Source: Pseudomonas sp. MM223
Lineage (GTDB): Bacteria > Pseudomonadota > Gammaproteobacteria > Pseudomonadales > Pseudomonadaceae
DNA: 64,000 nt
Direction of reading: 5' to 3'
NCBI GenBank assembly: GCA_947090765.1
Contig: OX352322.1
Location: 415,501-479,500, forward strand
Part shown: positions 9,219 to 18,022 of the stretch, piece after piece
Layout of the letters: the number at the start of each line of letters is the position of its first letter
How positions within the stretch are numbered: position 1 is the first letter of the stretch
Notes under the pieces: model-generated
What the model was told of the DNA's origin: nothing
Databases searched by the model: none
The model's input: only the letters and a program-made list of their open reading frames with translations
Translations under genes and position numbers: made by a program

Positions 9219-10076
9219 ATGAGTCGGGCACCGGATACCTGGATTCTCACCGCCGACTGCCCGAGCATGCTCGGTACCGTCGACGTGGTGACGCGTTACC
9301 TCTTCGAGCAGCGCTGCTACGTGACGGAGCACCACTCCTTCGATGACCGGCAGTCGGGGCGTTTCTTCATTCGCGTGGAGTTCCGCGCCCCTGATGGCTT
9401 CGACGAGGACGGTTTCCGCGCCGGCCTCGCCGAGCGCAGCGAAGCGTTCGGCATGGCCTTCGAGCTGACCGCACCCAATCACCGCCCCAAGGTGGTGATC
9501 ATGGTGTCCAAGGCCGACCATTGCCTGAACGACCTGCTGTATCGCCAGCGCATCGGCCAGCTGGGCATGGACGTGGTTGCGGTGGTGTCCAACCACCCCG
9601 ACCTCGAACCGTTGGCCCAGTGGCACAAGATTCCTTACTACCACTTCGCGCTCGACCCCAAGGACAAGCCTGGGCAGGAGCGCAAGGTGCTGCAAGTGAT
9701 CGAGGAAACCGGTGCCGAGCTGGTTATCCTTGCCCGCTACATGCAGGTGCTGTCGCCCGAGCTGTGCCGGCGCCTGGATGGCTGGGCGATCAACATTCAC
9801 CATTCGCTGTTGCCAGGGTTCAAGGGCGCCAAGCCTTATCACCAGGCGTACAACAAGGGCGTGAAGATGGTCGGCGCCACCGCGCACTACATCAACAACG
9901 ACCTTGATGAAGGGCCGATCATTGCCCAGGGCGTCGAGGTGGTGGACCACAGCCATTACCCGGAAGACCTGATTGCCAAAGGGCGCGACATCGAGTGCCT
10001 GACCCTGGCGCGGGCTGTGGGTTATCACATCGAGCGGCGGGTGTTCCTCAACGCCAACCGGACTGTAGTTCTCTGA
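9219..10076 (+). CDS. purU: Formyltetrahydrofolate deformylase
   Basis: 285-aa enzyme hydrolysing 10-formyl-THF to formate and THF. An N-terminal ACT domain (about 7-85, TWILTADCPSMLGTVDVVTR) is followed by a formyltransferase-like catalytic domain with the NIHHSLLPGFKGAKPY segment (catalytic histidine) and LDEGPIIAQG (catalytic aspartate). It follows soxG by 12 nt. In this setting it would return THF for further sarcosine demethylation and drain excess one-carbon units as formate. A general purU paralogue elsewhere in the genome is likely, as in other P. putida. Confidence 0.95.
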   Translation: MSRAPDTWILTADCPSMLGTVDVVTRYLFEQRCYVTEHHSFDDRQSGRFFIRVEFRAPDGFDEDGFRAGLAERSEAFGMAFELTAPNHRPKVVIMVSKADHCLNDLLYRQRIGQLGMDVVAVVSNHPDLEPLAQWHKIPYYHFALDPKDKPGQERKVLQVIEETGAELVILARYMQVLSPELCRRLDGWAINIHHSLLPGFKGAKPYHQAYNKGVKMVGATAHYINNDLDEGPIIAQGVEVVDHSHYPEDLIAKGRDIECLTLARAVGYHIERRVFLNANRTVVL

Positions 10077-10085
10077 CCTGTTCTG

Positions 10086-10190
10086 GGGCTGCTGTGCAGC
10101 CCTTTCGCGGCACAAGGCCGCTCCTACAGGCGATCGCGTTCCCCTGTAGGAGCGGCCTTGTGCCGCGAAAGGTCCGCAAAGCGGCCCCAG
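10086..10190. repeat. REP pair, family B (purU-fdhA gap)
   Basis: Core TTCGCGGCACAAGGCCGCTC plus CTACAGG, inverted pair, flanked by an outer GGGGCTGC/GCAGCCC stem. It fills most of the 273-nt gap between purU and fdhA, so fdhA may depend on read-through or on its own promoter in 10190-10349. Confidence 0.9.
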
Positions 10191-10349
10191 CTTTTGCCTT
10201 GCCGCTAAAAGGCATCTCTCTGTCGCTCCCAGTCAGTGCATCTCGCCCCATCAGGCCCACAATTCCCTGCATCCAGAAACACATGCCGCCCATGGATGGC
10301 GGCGCGTTCAACCACCGCTGCATAAATAAAAATCAAGCGAGGTAAGAGC

Positions 10350-11549
10350 ATGTCTGGCAATCGTGGAGTGGTATATCTCGGCGCCGGCAAGGTCGAAGTG
10401 CAACACATCGACTACCCGAAAATGCAGGACCCGCGCGGCAAGAAGATCGAGCACGGCGTCATCCTGAAGGTAGTCTCTACCAACATCTGCGGCTCCGACC
10501 AGCACATGGTCCGCGGCCGTACCACTGCCCAGGTCGGCCTGGTCCTGGGCCACGAAATCACTGGTGAAATCGTCGAAATCGGGCGTGACGTCGAACGCCT
10601 GAAAATCGGCGACCTGGTGTCGGTACCGTTCAACGTTGCCTGCGGCCGCTGCCGCTCCTGCAAAGAAATGCACACCGGTGTCTGCCTCACCGTCAACCCG
10701 GCCCGCGCCGGTGGTGCCTACGGCTACGTCGACATGGGCGACTGGACCGGCGGCCAGGCCGAATACGTGCTGGTGCCCTACGCCGACTTCAACCTGCTGA
10801 AACTGCCGGACCGCGACAAGGCCATGGAAAAGATCCGTGACCTGACCTGTTTGTCCGACATCCTGCCTACCGGCTACCACGGCGCCGTGACGGCTGGCGT
10901 AGGCCCAGGCAGCACCGTTTACGTCGCGGGCGCTGGCCCGGTCGGCCTGGCTGCCGCTGCCTCGGCCCGCCTGCTGGGCGCCGCCTGCGTCATCGTCGGT
11001 GACCTCAACCCGGCCCGCCTGGCCCACGCCAAGTCCCAGGGCTTCGAAGTGGTCGACCTGTCCAAGGACACCCCGCTGCACGAGCAGATCATCGACATCC
11101 TCGGCGAGCCGGAAGTGGACTGCGCCGTCGACGCCGTCGGCTTCGAGGCCCGTGGCCATGGCCACGAAGGTGCCAAGCACGAAGCCCCGGCCACCGTGCT
11201 GAACTCGCTGATGCAAGTGACCCGCGTTGCCGGCAACATCGGTATCCCGGGCCTGTATGTGACCGAAGACCCAGGCGCGGTAGATGCCGCCGCCAAGATC
11301 GGCGCACTGAGCATCCGCTTTGGCCTGGGCTGGGCGAAGTCGCACAGCTTCCACACCGGCCAGACCCCGACCATGAAGTACAACCGCCAGCTGATGCAGG
11401 CGATCATGTGGGACCGTATCAACATTGCCGAGGTGGTGGGCGTGCAGGTGATCAACCTGGATCAGGCGCCGGAAGGGTACGGCGAGTTTGATGCGGGTGT
11501 GCCGAAGAAATTCGTGATCGACCCGCACAAGATGTGGGGTGCTGCGTAA
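10350..11549 (+). CDS. fdhA: Glutathione-independent formaldehyde dehydrogenase
   Basis: Zinc-containing medium-chain dehydrogenase, 399 aa, oxidising formaldehyde to formate with NAD+ without added glutathione. The sequence is almost that of the crystallised P. putida enzyme. The catalytic zinc region is NICGSDQHMVRG followed by GHEITGE; the structural zinc loop is CGRCRSCKEMHTGVC; the NAD fold has VYVAGAGPVGLAAAASA. An AGGTAAG box precedes the ATG. Its role here is to remove formaldehyde escaping from sarcosine and related N-methyl oxidation. A strong intrinsic terminator follows 18 nt after the stop. Confidence 0.98.
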   Translation: MSGNRGVVYLGAGKVEVQHIDYPKMQDPRGKKIEHGVILKVVSTNICGSDQHMVRGRTTAQVGLVLGHEITGEIVEIGRDVERLKIGDLVSVPFNVACGRCRSCKEMHTGVCLTVNPARAGGAYGYVDMGDWTGGQAEYVLVPYADFNLLKLPDRDKAMEKIRDLTCLSDILPTGYHGAVTAGVGPGSTVYVAGAGPVGLAAAASARLLGAACVIVGDLNPARLAHAKSQGFEVVDLSKDTPLHEQIIDILGEPEVDCAVDAVGFEARGHGHEGAKHEAPATVLNSLMQVTRVAGNIGIPGLYVTEDPGAVDAAAKIGALSIRFGLGWAKSHSFHTGQTPTMKYNRQLMQAIMWDRINIAEVVGVQVINLDQAPEGYGEFDAGVPKKFVIDPHKMWGAA

Positions 11550-11567
11550 TCAGCGTCAAGCAGCAAG

Positions 11568-11596
11568 AGCCCCTCTGACCGAGGGGCTTTTTTTTG
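11568..11596 (+). terminator. Intrinsic terminator after fdhA
   Basis: Perfect 8-bp stem AGCCCCTC/GAGGGGCT with a 5-nt loop followed by a run of seven T. It closes the glyA-sox-purU-fdhA block. Confidence 0.95.
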
Positions 11597-11692
11597 CGCA
11601 ACCCTTGCAGACAGCCGGGCTGGAACAAACTCGGGAATGCCCAGTCCAATGCTGCGTTTCCCTGGCCATCCCGGCCCACGAGGTCCCTCCCG

Positions 11693-12274
11693 ATGAAAGC
11701 ATTCACCCTGGCAACCCTGATGACCCTGGCTGCAAGCCCGGTGTTCGCCTTCAACCTCAGCGACGCCGCCAACGCCGTATCGGCCATGCAGAACCAGAAT
11801 CAAAGCCAGCAAGGCCAGGTGCAGGCGCCCGAGGCACAGGCCAATCTGCTCAATACCCTGGGCAGCGAACTGAAAATCACCCCCGAACAGGCTGTAGGCG
11901 GGGCAGGTGCAATGCTGGGGTTGGCGCGCAATAACCTGAGCAGCGACGACTATGGCCAACTGACCAAGGCGGTACCGGGGCTGGACCTGCTGGCCGGCGC
12001 CAATGCGCTGGGTGGTTTGAGTGGTTTGGGTGATTTGCTGGGCAAGAACAGCGAAAGCCAGTCGGCGTTGAGCAATGCGTTGGGCAACAACGTGGAAAAC
12101 CGCAGCGACCTGGACACTGCGTTCAAGGCGCTGGGGATGGATACGGGGATGATCGGGCAGTTTGCGCCGTTGATTCTGCAGTACCTGGGGCAGCAGGGGA
12201 TTGCCGGGTCGTTGCTGCAGAACCTGGGTAGCTTGTGGACAACGCCGGCGCCGTTGGCTCAGCCGTCCGTCTGA
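11693..12274 (+). CDS. Exported DUF2780-type protein
   Basis: 193-aa protein of unknown function. The ATG at 11693 is preferred over upstream in-frame starts because it follows a GAGG box and begins a clean signal peptide (MKAFTLATLMTLAASPVFA, cleavage likely before FN). The mature part is rich in Gln, Asn, Gly and Leu with no cysteine, and resembles the DUF2780 (VcgC/VcgE-like) family: a helical core around ITPEQAVGGAGAMLGLA and VPGLDLLAGANALGG, and a C-terminal Leu/Gly/Gln-rich stretch. It probably acts in the periplasm. It is alone, between the fdhA terminator and a REP pair. Confidence 0.8.
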   Translation: MKAFTLATLMTLAASPVFAFNLSDAANAVSAMQNQNQSQQGQVQAPEAQANLLNTLGSELKITPEQAVGGAGAMLGLARNNLSSDDYGQLTKAVPGLDLLAGANALGGLSGLGDLLGKNSESQSALSNALGNNVENRSDLDTAFKALGMDTGMIGQFAPLILQYLGQQGIAGSLLQNLGSLWTTPAPLAQPSV

Positions 12275-12285
12275 CGGTTTGCAGG

Positions 12286-12402
12286 TGTAGGAGCGGCCTT
12301 GTGCCGCGAAAGGGCCGCGCAGCGGCCCCAGGGTTTCAGCGTCACCTTTAATATTGTCGGGGCCGCGTTGCGGCCCTTTCGCGGCACAAGGCCGCTCCTA
12401 CA
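12286..12402. repeat. REP pair, family B, reversed arm order
   Basis: Arms 12286-12329 and 12359-12402. In every other family B pair here the outer GGGGCCGC module is on the outside; here the CTCCTACA end is outside and the GGGGCCGC modules face each other. Confidence 0.88.
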
Positions 12403-12449
12403 AGTACTGCGCCGGCCTCGCGATTGATGTATCCCACAAGCGCGTCGAG

Positions 12450-13798
12450 TCAGGCGGCTTCGGTGAAGTCCACCAACTGCACGGGGCGGCGGAAGCCTGC
12501 GGTCAGTACTGCCAGGTACGCAAGGCCCAAGGCAAACCAGCACAAACCGATTACCAGCGTCAGCGCCGACAGGCTGGTCCACAGCCACAGCGTCAGGCTC
12601 AACCCCACCAGCGGCACCACGCCATAACTCACCAGGCCTTTGGCATTGCGCTGGCTGACATCATCCATCAGGTGCGTCTTCACCACTGCCAGGTTCACCG
12701 CCGAGAACGCCACCAATGCCCCGAAGCTGATCAGCGAGGCGAGGGTGGACAGGTCGATCACCAGTGCCAGCAGCGAGAACGCCGAAACCAGCAAAATGGC
12801 GAACACCGGCGTACCAAAACGCGGCGACAGGTAACCGAAGCTACGGCGTGGCAGCACGTTGTCACGGCCCATGGTGAACAGGATGCGCGACACGGCTGCC
12901 TGCGAGGCCAGTGCCGAACCCAGGCTGCCCGCAACATACGCGGCGGTGAAGAAGTTGGTGAGGAACTGCCCGCCCGCCTTGAACATCACTTCGTTGGCCG
13001 CTGCATCGGCATTGGCGAAGCTGCTGCCTGGCAACACCAGCTGGCTGACGTAGGCCAGCAAGGTGAACAGCAAACCGGCAAACAAGGTGGTGAGGATGAT
13101 CGCCCGTGGCACGTCGCGGCGTGCATCGCGGCATTCTTCGGCCAGGGTCGATACGGCGTCGAAGCCCAGGAACGACAGGCACAGCACCGCTGCGCCAGCC
13201 ATCAGGTGGCCGAAGCCCGGTTTGCTGCCGTCACCGATTAGCGGCGTCAGCAGGTCGAGCGGTTGGCCAGCCAAGGTCTGGCAGGACAGCGCGACAAACA
13301 CGCCAATGAACACGATCTGGGCGCCGACGATCAGGTTGCTGGTCTTGGCCACCGAGTTGATACCAACCACGTTCAGCACCGTGACCAGGGCGATGCACGC
13401 AAGCACGAACGCCCAGGCAGGCACGGCGGGGAAGGCGATGTTGAGGAACAGGCCGATCAGCAGGTAGTTGATCATCGGCAAGAACAGGTAGTCGAGCAGC
13501 AGTGACCAGCCGGCGAGGAAGCCGATGTTGGGGCCGAAGGCCATGTTGGTATAGGAATACGCCGAGCCCGCCACCGGGAAGCGCTTGACCATGAAGCTGT
13601 AGGACGCAGCAGTGAACAGCATGGCCACCAGGGTGACCAGGTAGGCGCCGGCGGTGCGGCCACCGGTGAGTTCGGTGACGATGCCGTAGGTGGTGAAGAT
13701 GGTCAGCGGGACCATGTAGACCAGGCCGAAGAACACCAGGGCGGGCAAGCCAAGGACACGTCGGAGCTGGGGGGGGCGGAGCTGGGTGGGTTGGCCAT
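12450..13798 (-). CDS. APC-family amino acid permease with N-terminal frameshift
   Basis: Inner-membrane amino acid/polyamine transporter of the APC superfamily with about 12 hydrophobic segments. The conserved start of TM1 (LPALVFFGLVYMVPLTIFTTYG) and the TM2-TM3 region (FPVAGSAYSYTNMAFGPNIG) are typical; substrate unknown. The long open frame (to 13748) begins with a TTG that has no ribosome-binding site and is immediately before TM1. An ATG at 13798 with an upstream GGA box reads MANPPSSAPP in another frame. Adding one C to the run of eight C (G8 on the plus strand, 13769-13776) joins the two into MANPPSSAPPPQLRRVLGLPALVFFG, 449 aa. The tract is therefore either a sequencing error or a slippage site. 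Confidence 0.82.
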
Positions 13799-13929
13799 TG
13801 ATCGATCCAGGCTTTTTTGTAGTTGTGCTTTGGTCGATTTTTATCCACTTAGGTGGGGTGTGACAAAGAAGTAATCCTAATGTTGATTATTAGCCAGGGT
13901 TTTAATCGGAGTTCTGCTGTGGGGTCACT

Positions 13930-14022
13930 GGCCCTATCGCCGACAAGCCAGCTCCCACAGGACGCTCACAGGCCTGAGCCCTGTGCAGTTCCTGTGGGAG
14001 CTGGCTTGCCGGCGATAGGGCC
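13930..14022. repeat. REP pair, family A
   Basis: Arms 13930-13961 (one base variant, CGACAAG) and 13991-14022, between the permease promoter region and the 3' end of the acyltransferase gene. Confidence 0.9.
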
Positions 14023-14030
14023 ATTACAGG

Positions 14031-14918
14031 TCATCCCATCTCGGCCCGCAGCTGCTCGATCCGCTGGTCCTTCTCCACCCACAGCTGGTTCACCCAGGCC
14101 TGCACAGTCTGCCGAAACTCGGGGTCATTCTCGTAGTCCCCCGCCCACAACGCCGGGTCCAGCTCACGCACCTGAATGTCGATAATCACCCGGCTAATGC
14201 TGCCATTGAGCAACGCCCAGAACCCCGGTGCCTTGTTGCCGGGGTACACGATGGTCACGTCCAGCAGGGCATCCAGTTGCTCGCCCAATGCTGCGAGCAC
14301 AAACGCCACGCCGCCCGCCTTGGGCTTGAGCAGGTAGCGGTACGGCGACTGTTGTTCCAGGCGCTTGGCTTCGGTAAAGCGGGTGCCTTCCAGGTAGTTC
14401 ACCACGGTCACCGGCTGGCGCTTGAACAGCTCGCAGGCCGCCTTGGTGATTTCCAGGTCCTTGCCCTTGAGCTCGGGGTGTTTTTCCAGAAAGGCCTTGC
14501 TGTAGCGCTTCATGAACGGGTAATCCAGCCCCCACCACGCAAGGCCCAGCAGCGGTACCCAGATCAACTCCTTCTTGAGGAAGAACTTGAAGAACGGCGT
14601 ACGGCGGTTGAGGCTTTCGATCAACGCCGGGATATCGACCCAGGTCTGGTGGTTGCTCACGGCCAGGTACGAGGTGTCCTTGCGCAGGTTTTCCACCCCG
14701 CGGATGTCCCACTTTGTAGGAATGCACAGGGCGAAGATGGCCTTGTCGATCTCCGACCAGGTTTCAGCCACCCACATCACCGCCCACGAGGCATAGTCGC
14801 GGCCACGGCCCGGCAACACCAGCTTGAGCAGGGCGAAGACCAGCAGTGGGCAGATCAACACCACAGTGTTGAGCAGCAGCAGGAGGGTGGTGAAGATGCC
14901 GGTCAGCAGGCGACGCAT
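14031..14918 (-). CDS. PlsC-type acyltransferase (YihG-like)
   Basis: 295-aa membrane-associated acyltransferase of the 1-acyl-glycerol-3-phosphate acyltransferase superfamily, probably acylating a lysophospholipid. An N-terminal hydrophobic helix (LLTGIFTTLLLLLNTVVLICPLL split over residues 4-33) anchors it. The catalytic HX4D box is NHQTWVD near residue 90, and EGTR (about 176) is the glycerophosphate-binding motif. It resembles the YihG/LCLAT branch rather than the essential PlsC. Transcribed divergently from the next gene. The same gene order, acyltransferase then protease-like gene then creBCD, occurs in P. aeruginosa as far as I recall. Confidence 0.9.
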   Translation of the reverse strand: MRRLLTGIFTTLLLLLNTVVLICPLLVFALLKLVLPGRGRDYASWAVMWVAETWSEIDKAIFALCIPTKWDIRGVENLRKDTSYLAVSNHQTWVDIPALIESLNRRTPFFKFFLKKELIWVPLLGLAWWGLDYPFMKRYSKAFLEKHPELKGKDLEITKAACELFKRQPVTVVNYLEGTRFTEAKRLEQQSPYRYLLKPKAGGVAFVLAALGEQLDALLDVTIVYPGNKAPGFWALLNGSISRVIIDIQVRELDPALWAGDYENDPEFRQTVQAWVNQLWVEKDQRIEQLRAEMG

Positions 14919-15100
14919 AAAGTAACTCGTGTTGTGGGAAAGAAACGGTGGGTCATGATAAGCAGGGCCGCTGCCTACGCCAAATGTCCAATGGCCGCTG
15001 GTGGGGACAAATGTTTCACAACATGTTGGTTAGGCTTGTGACAGCGAACCTATCCCGCCAGTGCAGTCTAAGCACTGACCTCTCTCAAGGAAGCCTGCCT

Positions 15101-15601
15101 GTGAAACCTCTGCTTGCCCTGTTGTCGCTGTTGGCACTGCCGGTCATGGCCGCCGAGCCCACGATTTACGGCCGTTACGAGAACATCGCCCTGCCCGAGC
15201 TGGGTGAAACGCTGAAGGCCAAGATGGACACCGGTGCCTTCACCGCGTCGCTGTCGGCCAAGGATATCGAGCTGTTCAACCGCGATGGCGAGGAGTGGGT
15301 ACGCTTCCGCCTGGCCACCAAAGACTCGGACGGCAAGGTGTACGAGCACAAGGTTTCGCGCATCAGCAAGATCAAGGGCCGTGCCGATGAGGAGGAAGAA
15401 GGCGATGCGCCGGAAATCTCCAAGCGCCCGGTGGTGGACTTGGAGCTGTGCCTGGGTGACGTGAAACGCACCGTTGAGGTGAACCTGGTAGACCGCAGCA
15501 GCTTCAACTACCCGCTGCTGGTGGGCTCCAAGGCGCTGCGCGAGTTCAAGGCCGCGGTCAACCCGGCCAAGAAGTTTACTGCTGGCAAGCCTGACTGCTA
15601 A
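15101..15601 (+). CDS. Exported RimK-associated retropepsin-like protein
   Basis: 166-aa protein with a signal peptide (MKPLLALLSLLALPVMAA). The GTG at 15101 is chosen because AAGGA lies about 9 nt upstream and the signal peptide begins there; earlier in-frame starts lack both. The mature part has MDTGAFTASLSA, the D-T/S-G-A pattern of the retropepsin-like family often named 'ATP-dependent zinc protease' or RimK-related (DUF785), and ends NYPLLVGSKALREF as in that family. True protease activity is unproven. Neighbours are the divergent acyltransferase and, downstream, creB across a long inverted repeat. Confidence 0.88.
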   Translation: MKPLLALLSLLALPVMAAEPTIYGRYENIALPELGETLKAKMDTGAFTASLSAKDIELFNRDGEEWVRFRLATKDSDGKVYEHKVSRISKIKGRADEEEEGDAPEISKRPVVDLELCLGDVKRTVEVNLVDRSSFNYPLLVGSKALREFKAAVNPAKKFTAGKPDC

Positions 15602-15606
15602 GCAGT

Positions 15607-15706
15607 AGCTACAAGCTCTGAGCTCGCAAGCTGCAAGTGAGAGCGGATCAGTGTAAGTTCACGTTGTCCGCTTTTACTTGAAGCTTGCACCTTGAGGCTT
15701 GTAGCT
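15607..15706. repeat. Long imperfect inverted repeat upstream of creB
   Basis: Left arm 15607-15647 and right arm about 15667-15706 pair over roughly 40 nt: AGCTACAAGC matches perfectly at the outer end, and GCAAGCTGCAAGTGAGAGCGGA pairs with its partner at 19 of 22 positions. The loop contains TTCAC. The right arm ends 2 nt before the creB ATG and contains the GAGG that would be its ribosome-binding site. It is unlike the REP families of this window. Confidence 0.85.
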
Positions 15707-15708
15707 CG

Positions 15709-16389
15709 ATGCCCCATATCCTCATCGTCGAAGACGAAGCCGCCATCGCCGACACCCTGGTCTACGCCCTACAGGCTGACGGCCACAGTACCGAGTGGGT
15801 GACCCTGGGCGGCGCGGCCCTCGAACAGCAGCGCCAGCGCCCGGCTGACCTGATCATCCTCGACATCGGCCTGCCCGACATCAGTGGCTTCGAAACCTGC
15901 CGCCAATTACGCCGTTTCACCGAGGTGCCGGTAATGTTCCTCAGCGCCCGCGACGGTGAAATCGACCGGGTGGTAGGCCTGGAAATCGGTGCCGACGACT
16001 ACGTGGTCAAACCCTTCAGCCCGCGTGAAGTGGCTGCGCGGGTACGGGCGATTCTCAAGCGCATGGGCCCCAGGGCCGAGCCTGCGACCGATGCGGCGTT
16101 GTTCCAGCTCGATACCCTGCGCATGCAAATCACCTATCGCGGCCAGCCACTTGCGCTGACCCGCCACGAATTCCGCCTGCTGCAATCCCTGCTGGAGCAA
16201 CCGCAGCGGGTGTTCAGCCGCGAACAGCTGCTAGACGCCCTGGGCGTGGCCTCCGACGCAGGATATGAGCGCACCATCGACAGCCACATCAAAAGCCTGC
16301 GCGCCAAGCTGCGCCTGGTTGCAGGAGACGCTGAGCCGATCCAGACCCACCGCGGCCTCGGTTACAGCTACAGCCCGGACCATGCCTGA
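15709..16389 (+). CDS. creB: Response regulator CreB
   Basis: OmpR/PhoB-type response regulator, 226 aa. Receiver domain residues 1-115: acidic pair ED at 8-9, phosphoacceptor Asp52 in LIILDIGLP, conserved lysine in DYVVKPFS. Winged-helix DNA-binding domain from about 130 to the end (LTRHEFRLLQSLLEQPQRVFS, then DSHIKSLRAKL). The ATG at 15709 gives the canonical MPHILIVEDE start. In pseudomonads CreBC answers to beta-lactam/cell-wall stress and controls creD. The stop overlaps the creC ATG by one base (TGATG). Confidence 0.95.
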   Translation: MPHILIVEDEAAIADTLVYALQADGHSTEWVTLGGAALEQQRQRPADLIILDIGLPDISGFETCRQLRRFTEVPVMFLSARDGEIDRVVGLEIGADDYVVKPFSPREVAARVRAILKRMGPRAEPATDAALFQLDTLRMQITYRGQPLALTRHEFRLLQSLLEQPQRVFSREQLLDALGVASDAGYERTIDSHIKSLRAKLRLVAGDAEPIQTHRGLGYSYSPDHA

Positions 16390-17824
16390 TGCGCCTGGGC
16401 ATCCGGATCTTCCTGGTGTATTTCCTGTTCGTCGGCTTGGCGGGCTACTTCCTGCTCAACACGGTGCGTGAACAGATTCGCCCGGTGGTGCGTCAGTCCT
16501 CCGAAGAAACACTGGTAGATACCGCCAACCTGCTGGCCGAGATCCTGCGCGATGACGTCAAGGCCGGCACCTTGAACCAGGGCCGCCTGCCGGAAGTACT
16601 CAAGGCCTACGGCTCGCGTAGCCCGGGTGCGCAGATCTGGGGCCTGGCCAAGAACCAGGTCAGCCACCGCATCTATGTCACCGACGCCAAGGGCATCGTG
16701 TTGCTGGACTCTACCGGCGAGGCACTGGGCAAGGATTACTCGCAGTGGAATGACGTGCTGCTGACCCTGCGCGGCCAGTACGGCGCCCGCTCCACCCGCA
16801 GCGACCCCAATGATGAAAGCACCTCGGTGATGCACGTGGCTGCACCGATCATGGATGAGAGCAAGATCATCGGCGTGGTCACCGTGGCCAAGCCCAACAG
16901 CTCGCTGCAGCCGTACATCGACCGGTCCGAACAGCGTTTGCTTACACTGGGTCTCGGGCTGATCGGGCTTGGCTTGCTGATCGGCGCGGTGTTGTCCTGG
17001 TGGCTGGCGCGCTCGCTGCGGCGGCTGGCGCGTTATGCCCAGGCGGTCAGCGAAGGTGAGCGTGCCGCGTTGCCGCACTACAAGGGCGGTGAGTTGGCGC
17101 ACCTGGCCCAGGCGGTGGAGCGCATGCGCACCCAACTGGAGGGCAAGGCTTATGTCGAGCGTTACGTGCATACCTTGACGCACGAGCGAAAAGCCCGCTG
17201 GCGGCCATTCGTGGGGCCTCAGAGCTGCTACAGGACGAGAATATGCCCGCCGACCAGCGTGCGCGTTTTGCCGGCAATATCGAGCGCGAGAGCGAGCGTT
17301 TGCAGCAGATGGTCGAGCGCCTGCTCAACCTGGCCAGGGTCGAGCAGATGCAGGCGCTGGAGGATGAACAGCAGGTGGCGCTGGCGGCGCTGGTGGACGA
17401 GCTGTTGCTGGCCCATGTTGCGCGCATTGAAGGCTCCAACTTGCACGTGCGCCAGCGGGTGCCAGCCGGTTTGCGTCTGCTGTGTGACCCGTTTCTGATG
17501 CGCCAGGCGCTGGCCAACCTGCTGGATAACGCACTGGATTTCACCCCCGAGGGTGGCGCGCTGTTGTTTGAGCTGGAGCGCGATGGCGAGCGGGTGGCAT
17601 TGAGCCTGTTCAACCAGGGGCAGGCGATACCGGCGTATGCCATAGGGCGGGTCAGCGAGCGGTTCTACTCGTTGCCGCGGCCGGGGAGCGGGCGCAAGAG
17701 CACCGGGCTGGGGCTTAATTTTGTGGCCGAAGTGATGCAACTGCATGGCGGGGCGCTGGCGGTGGATAACGTCGATGGCGGGGTGCGGGTGAGGTTATGG
17801 CTGCCGGTACGGCGTATCAGCTGA
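16389..17824 (+). pseudogene. creC: Sensor kinase CreC, frameshifted at the H-box
   Basis: Membrane histidine kinase partner of CreB. The first frame gives an N-terminal TM helix, a periplasmic sensor region, a second TM (LGLGLIGLGLLIGAVLSWWLA) and HAMP, up to the phosphoacceptor motif YVHTLTHE. Then one base is missing between 17187 and 17188: restoring T turns GAGCGAAAAG into GAGCTGAAAAG and the reading continues as HELKSPLAAIRGASELL in the second frame, through the HATPase domain (NLLDNALDF, GLGLNFVAEV) to 17824. The repaired protein would be 478 aa, normal for CreC. As written, the kinase is cut just after its histidine and would be non-functional. Confidence 0.92.
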
Positions 17825-17833
17825 GATAGCCGG

Positions 17834-17938
17834 GGCTGCTGCGCAGCCCATCGCCGGCAAGCCAGCTCCCACAGGTACCGCGCAAGGCTTGAAAGCTGTG
17901 GAGGCCTGTGGGAGCTGGCTTGCCGGCGATAGGGCCCC
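17834..17938. repeat. REP pair, family A with outer GGGCTGC stem (creC-creD gap)
   Basis: Arms 17849-17875 and 17905-17930, preceded by GGGGCTGCTGCGCAGCCC, the outer module otherwise seen on family B. It separates creC from creD within the cre locus. Confidence 0.9.
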
Positions 17939-18022
17939 TGAAAGTACACACAATCTCCACACAGTCTCCCCATGGCCTCCACGCAAGGCGCAGACACTGC
18001 GCTCACTGCCAAAGGAGGCCCC

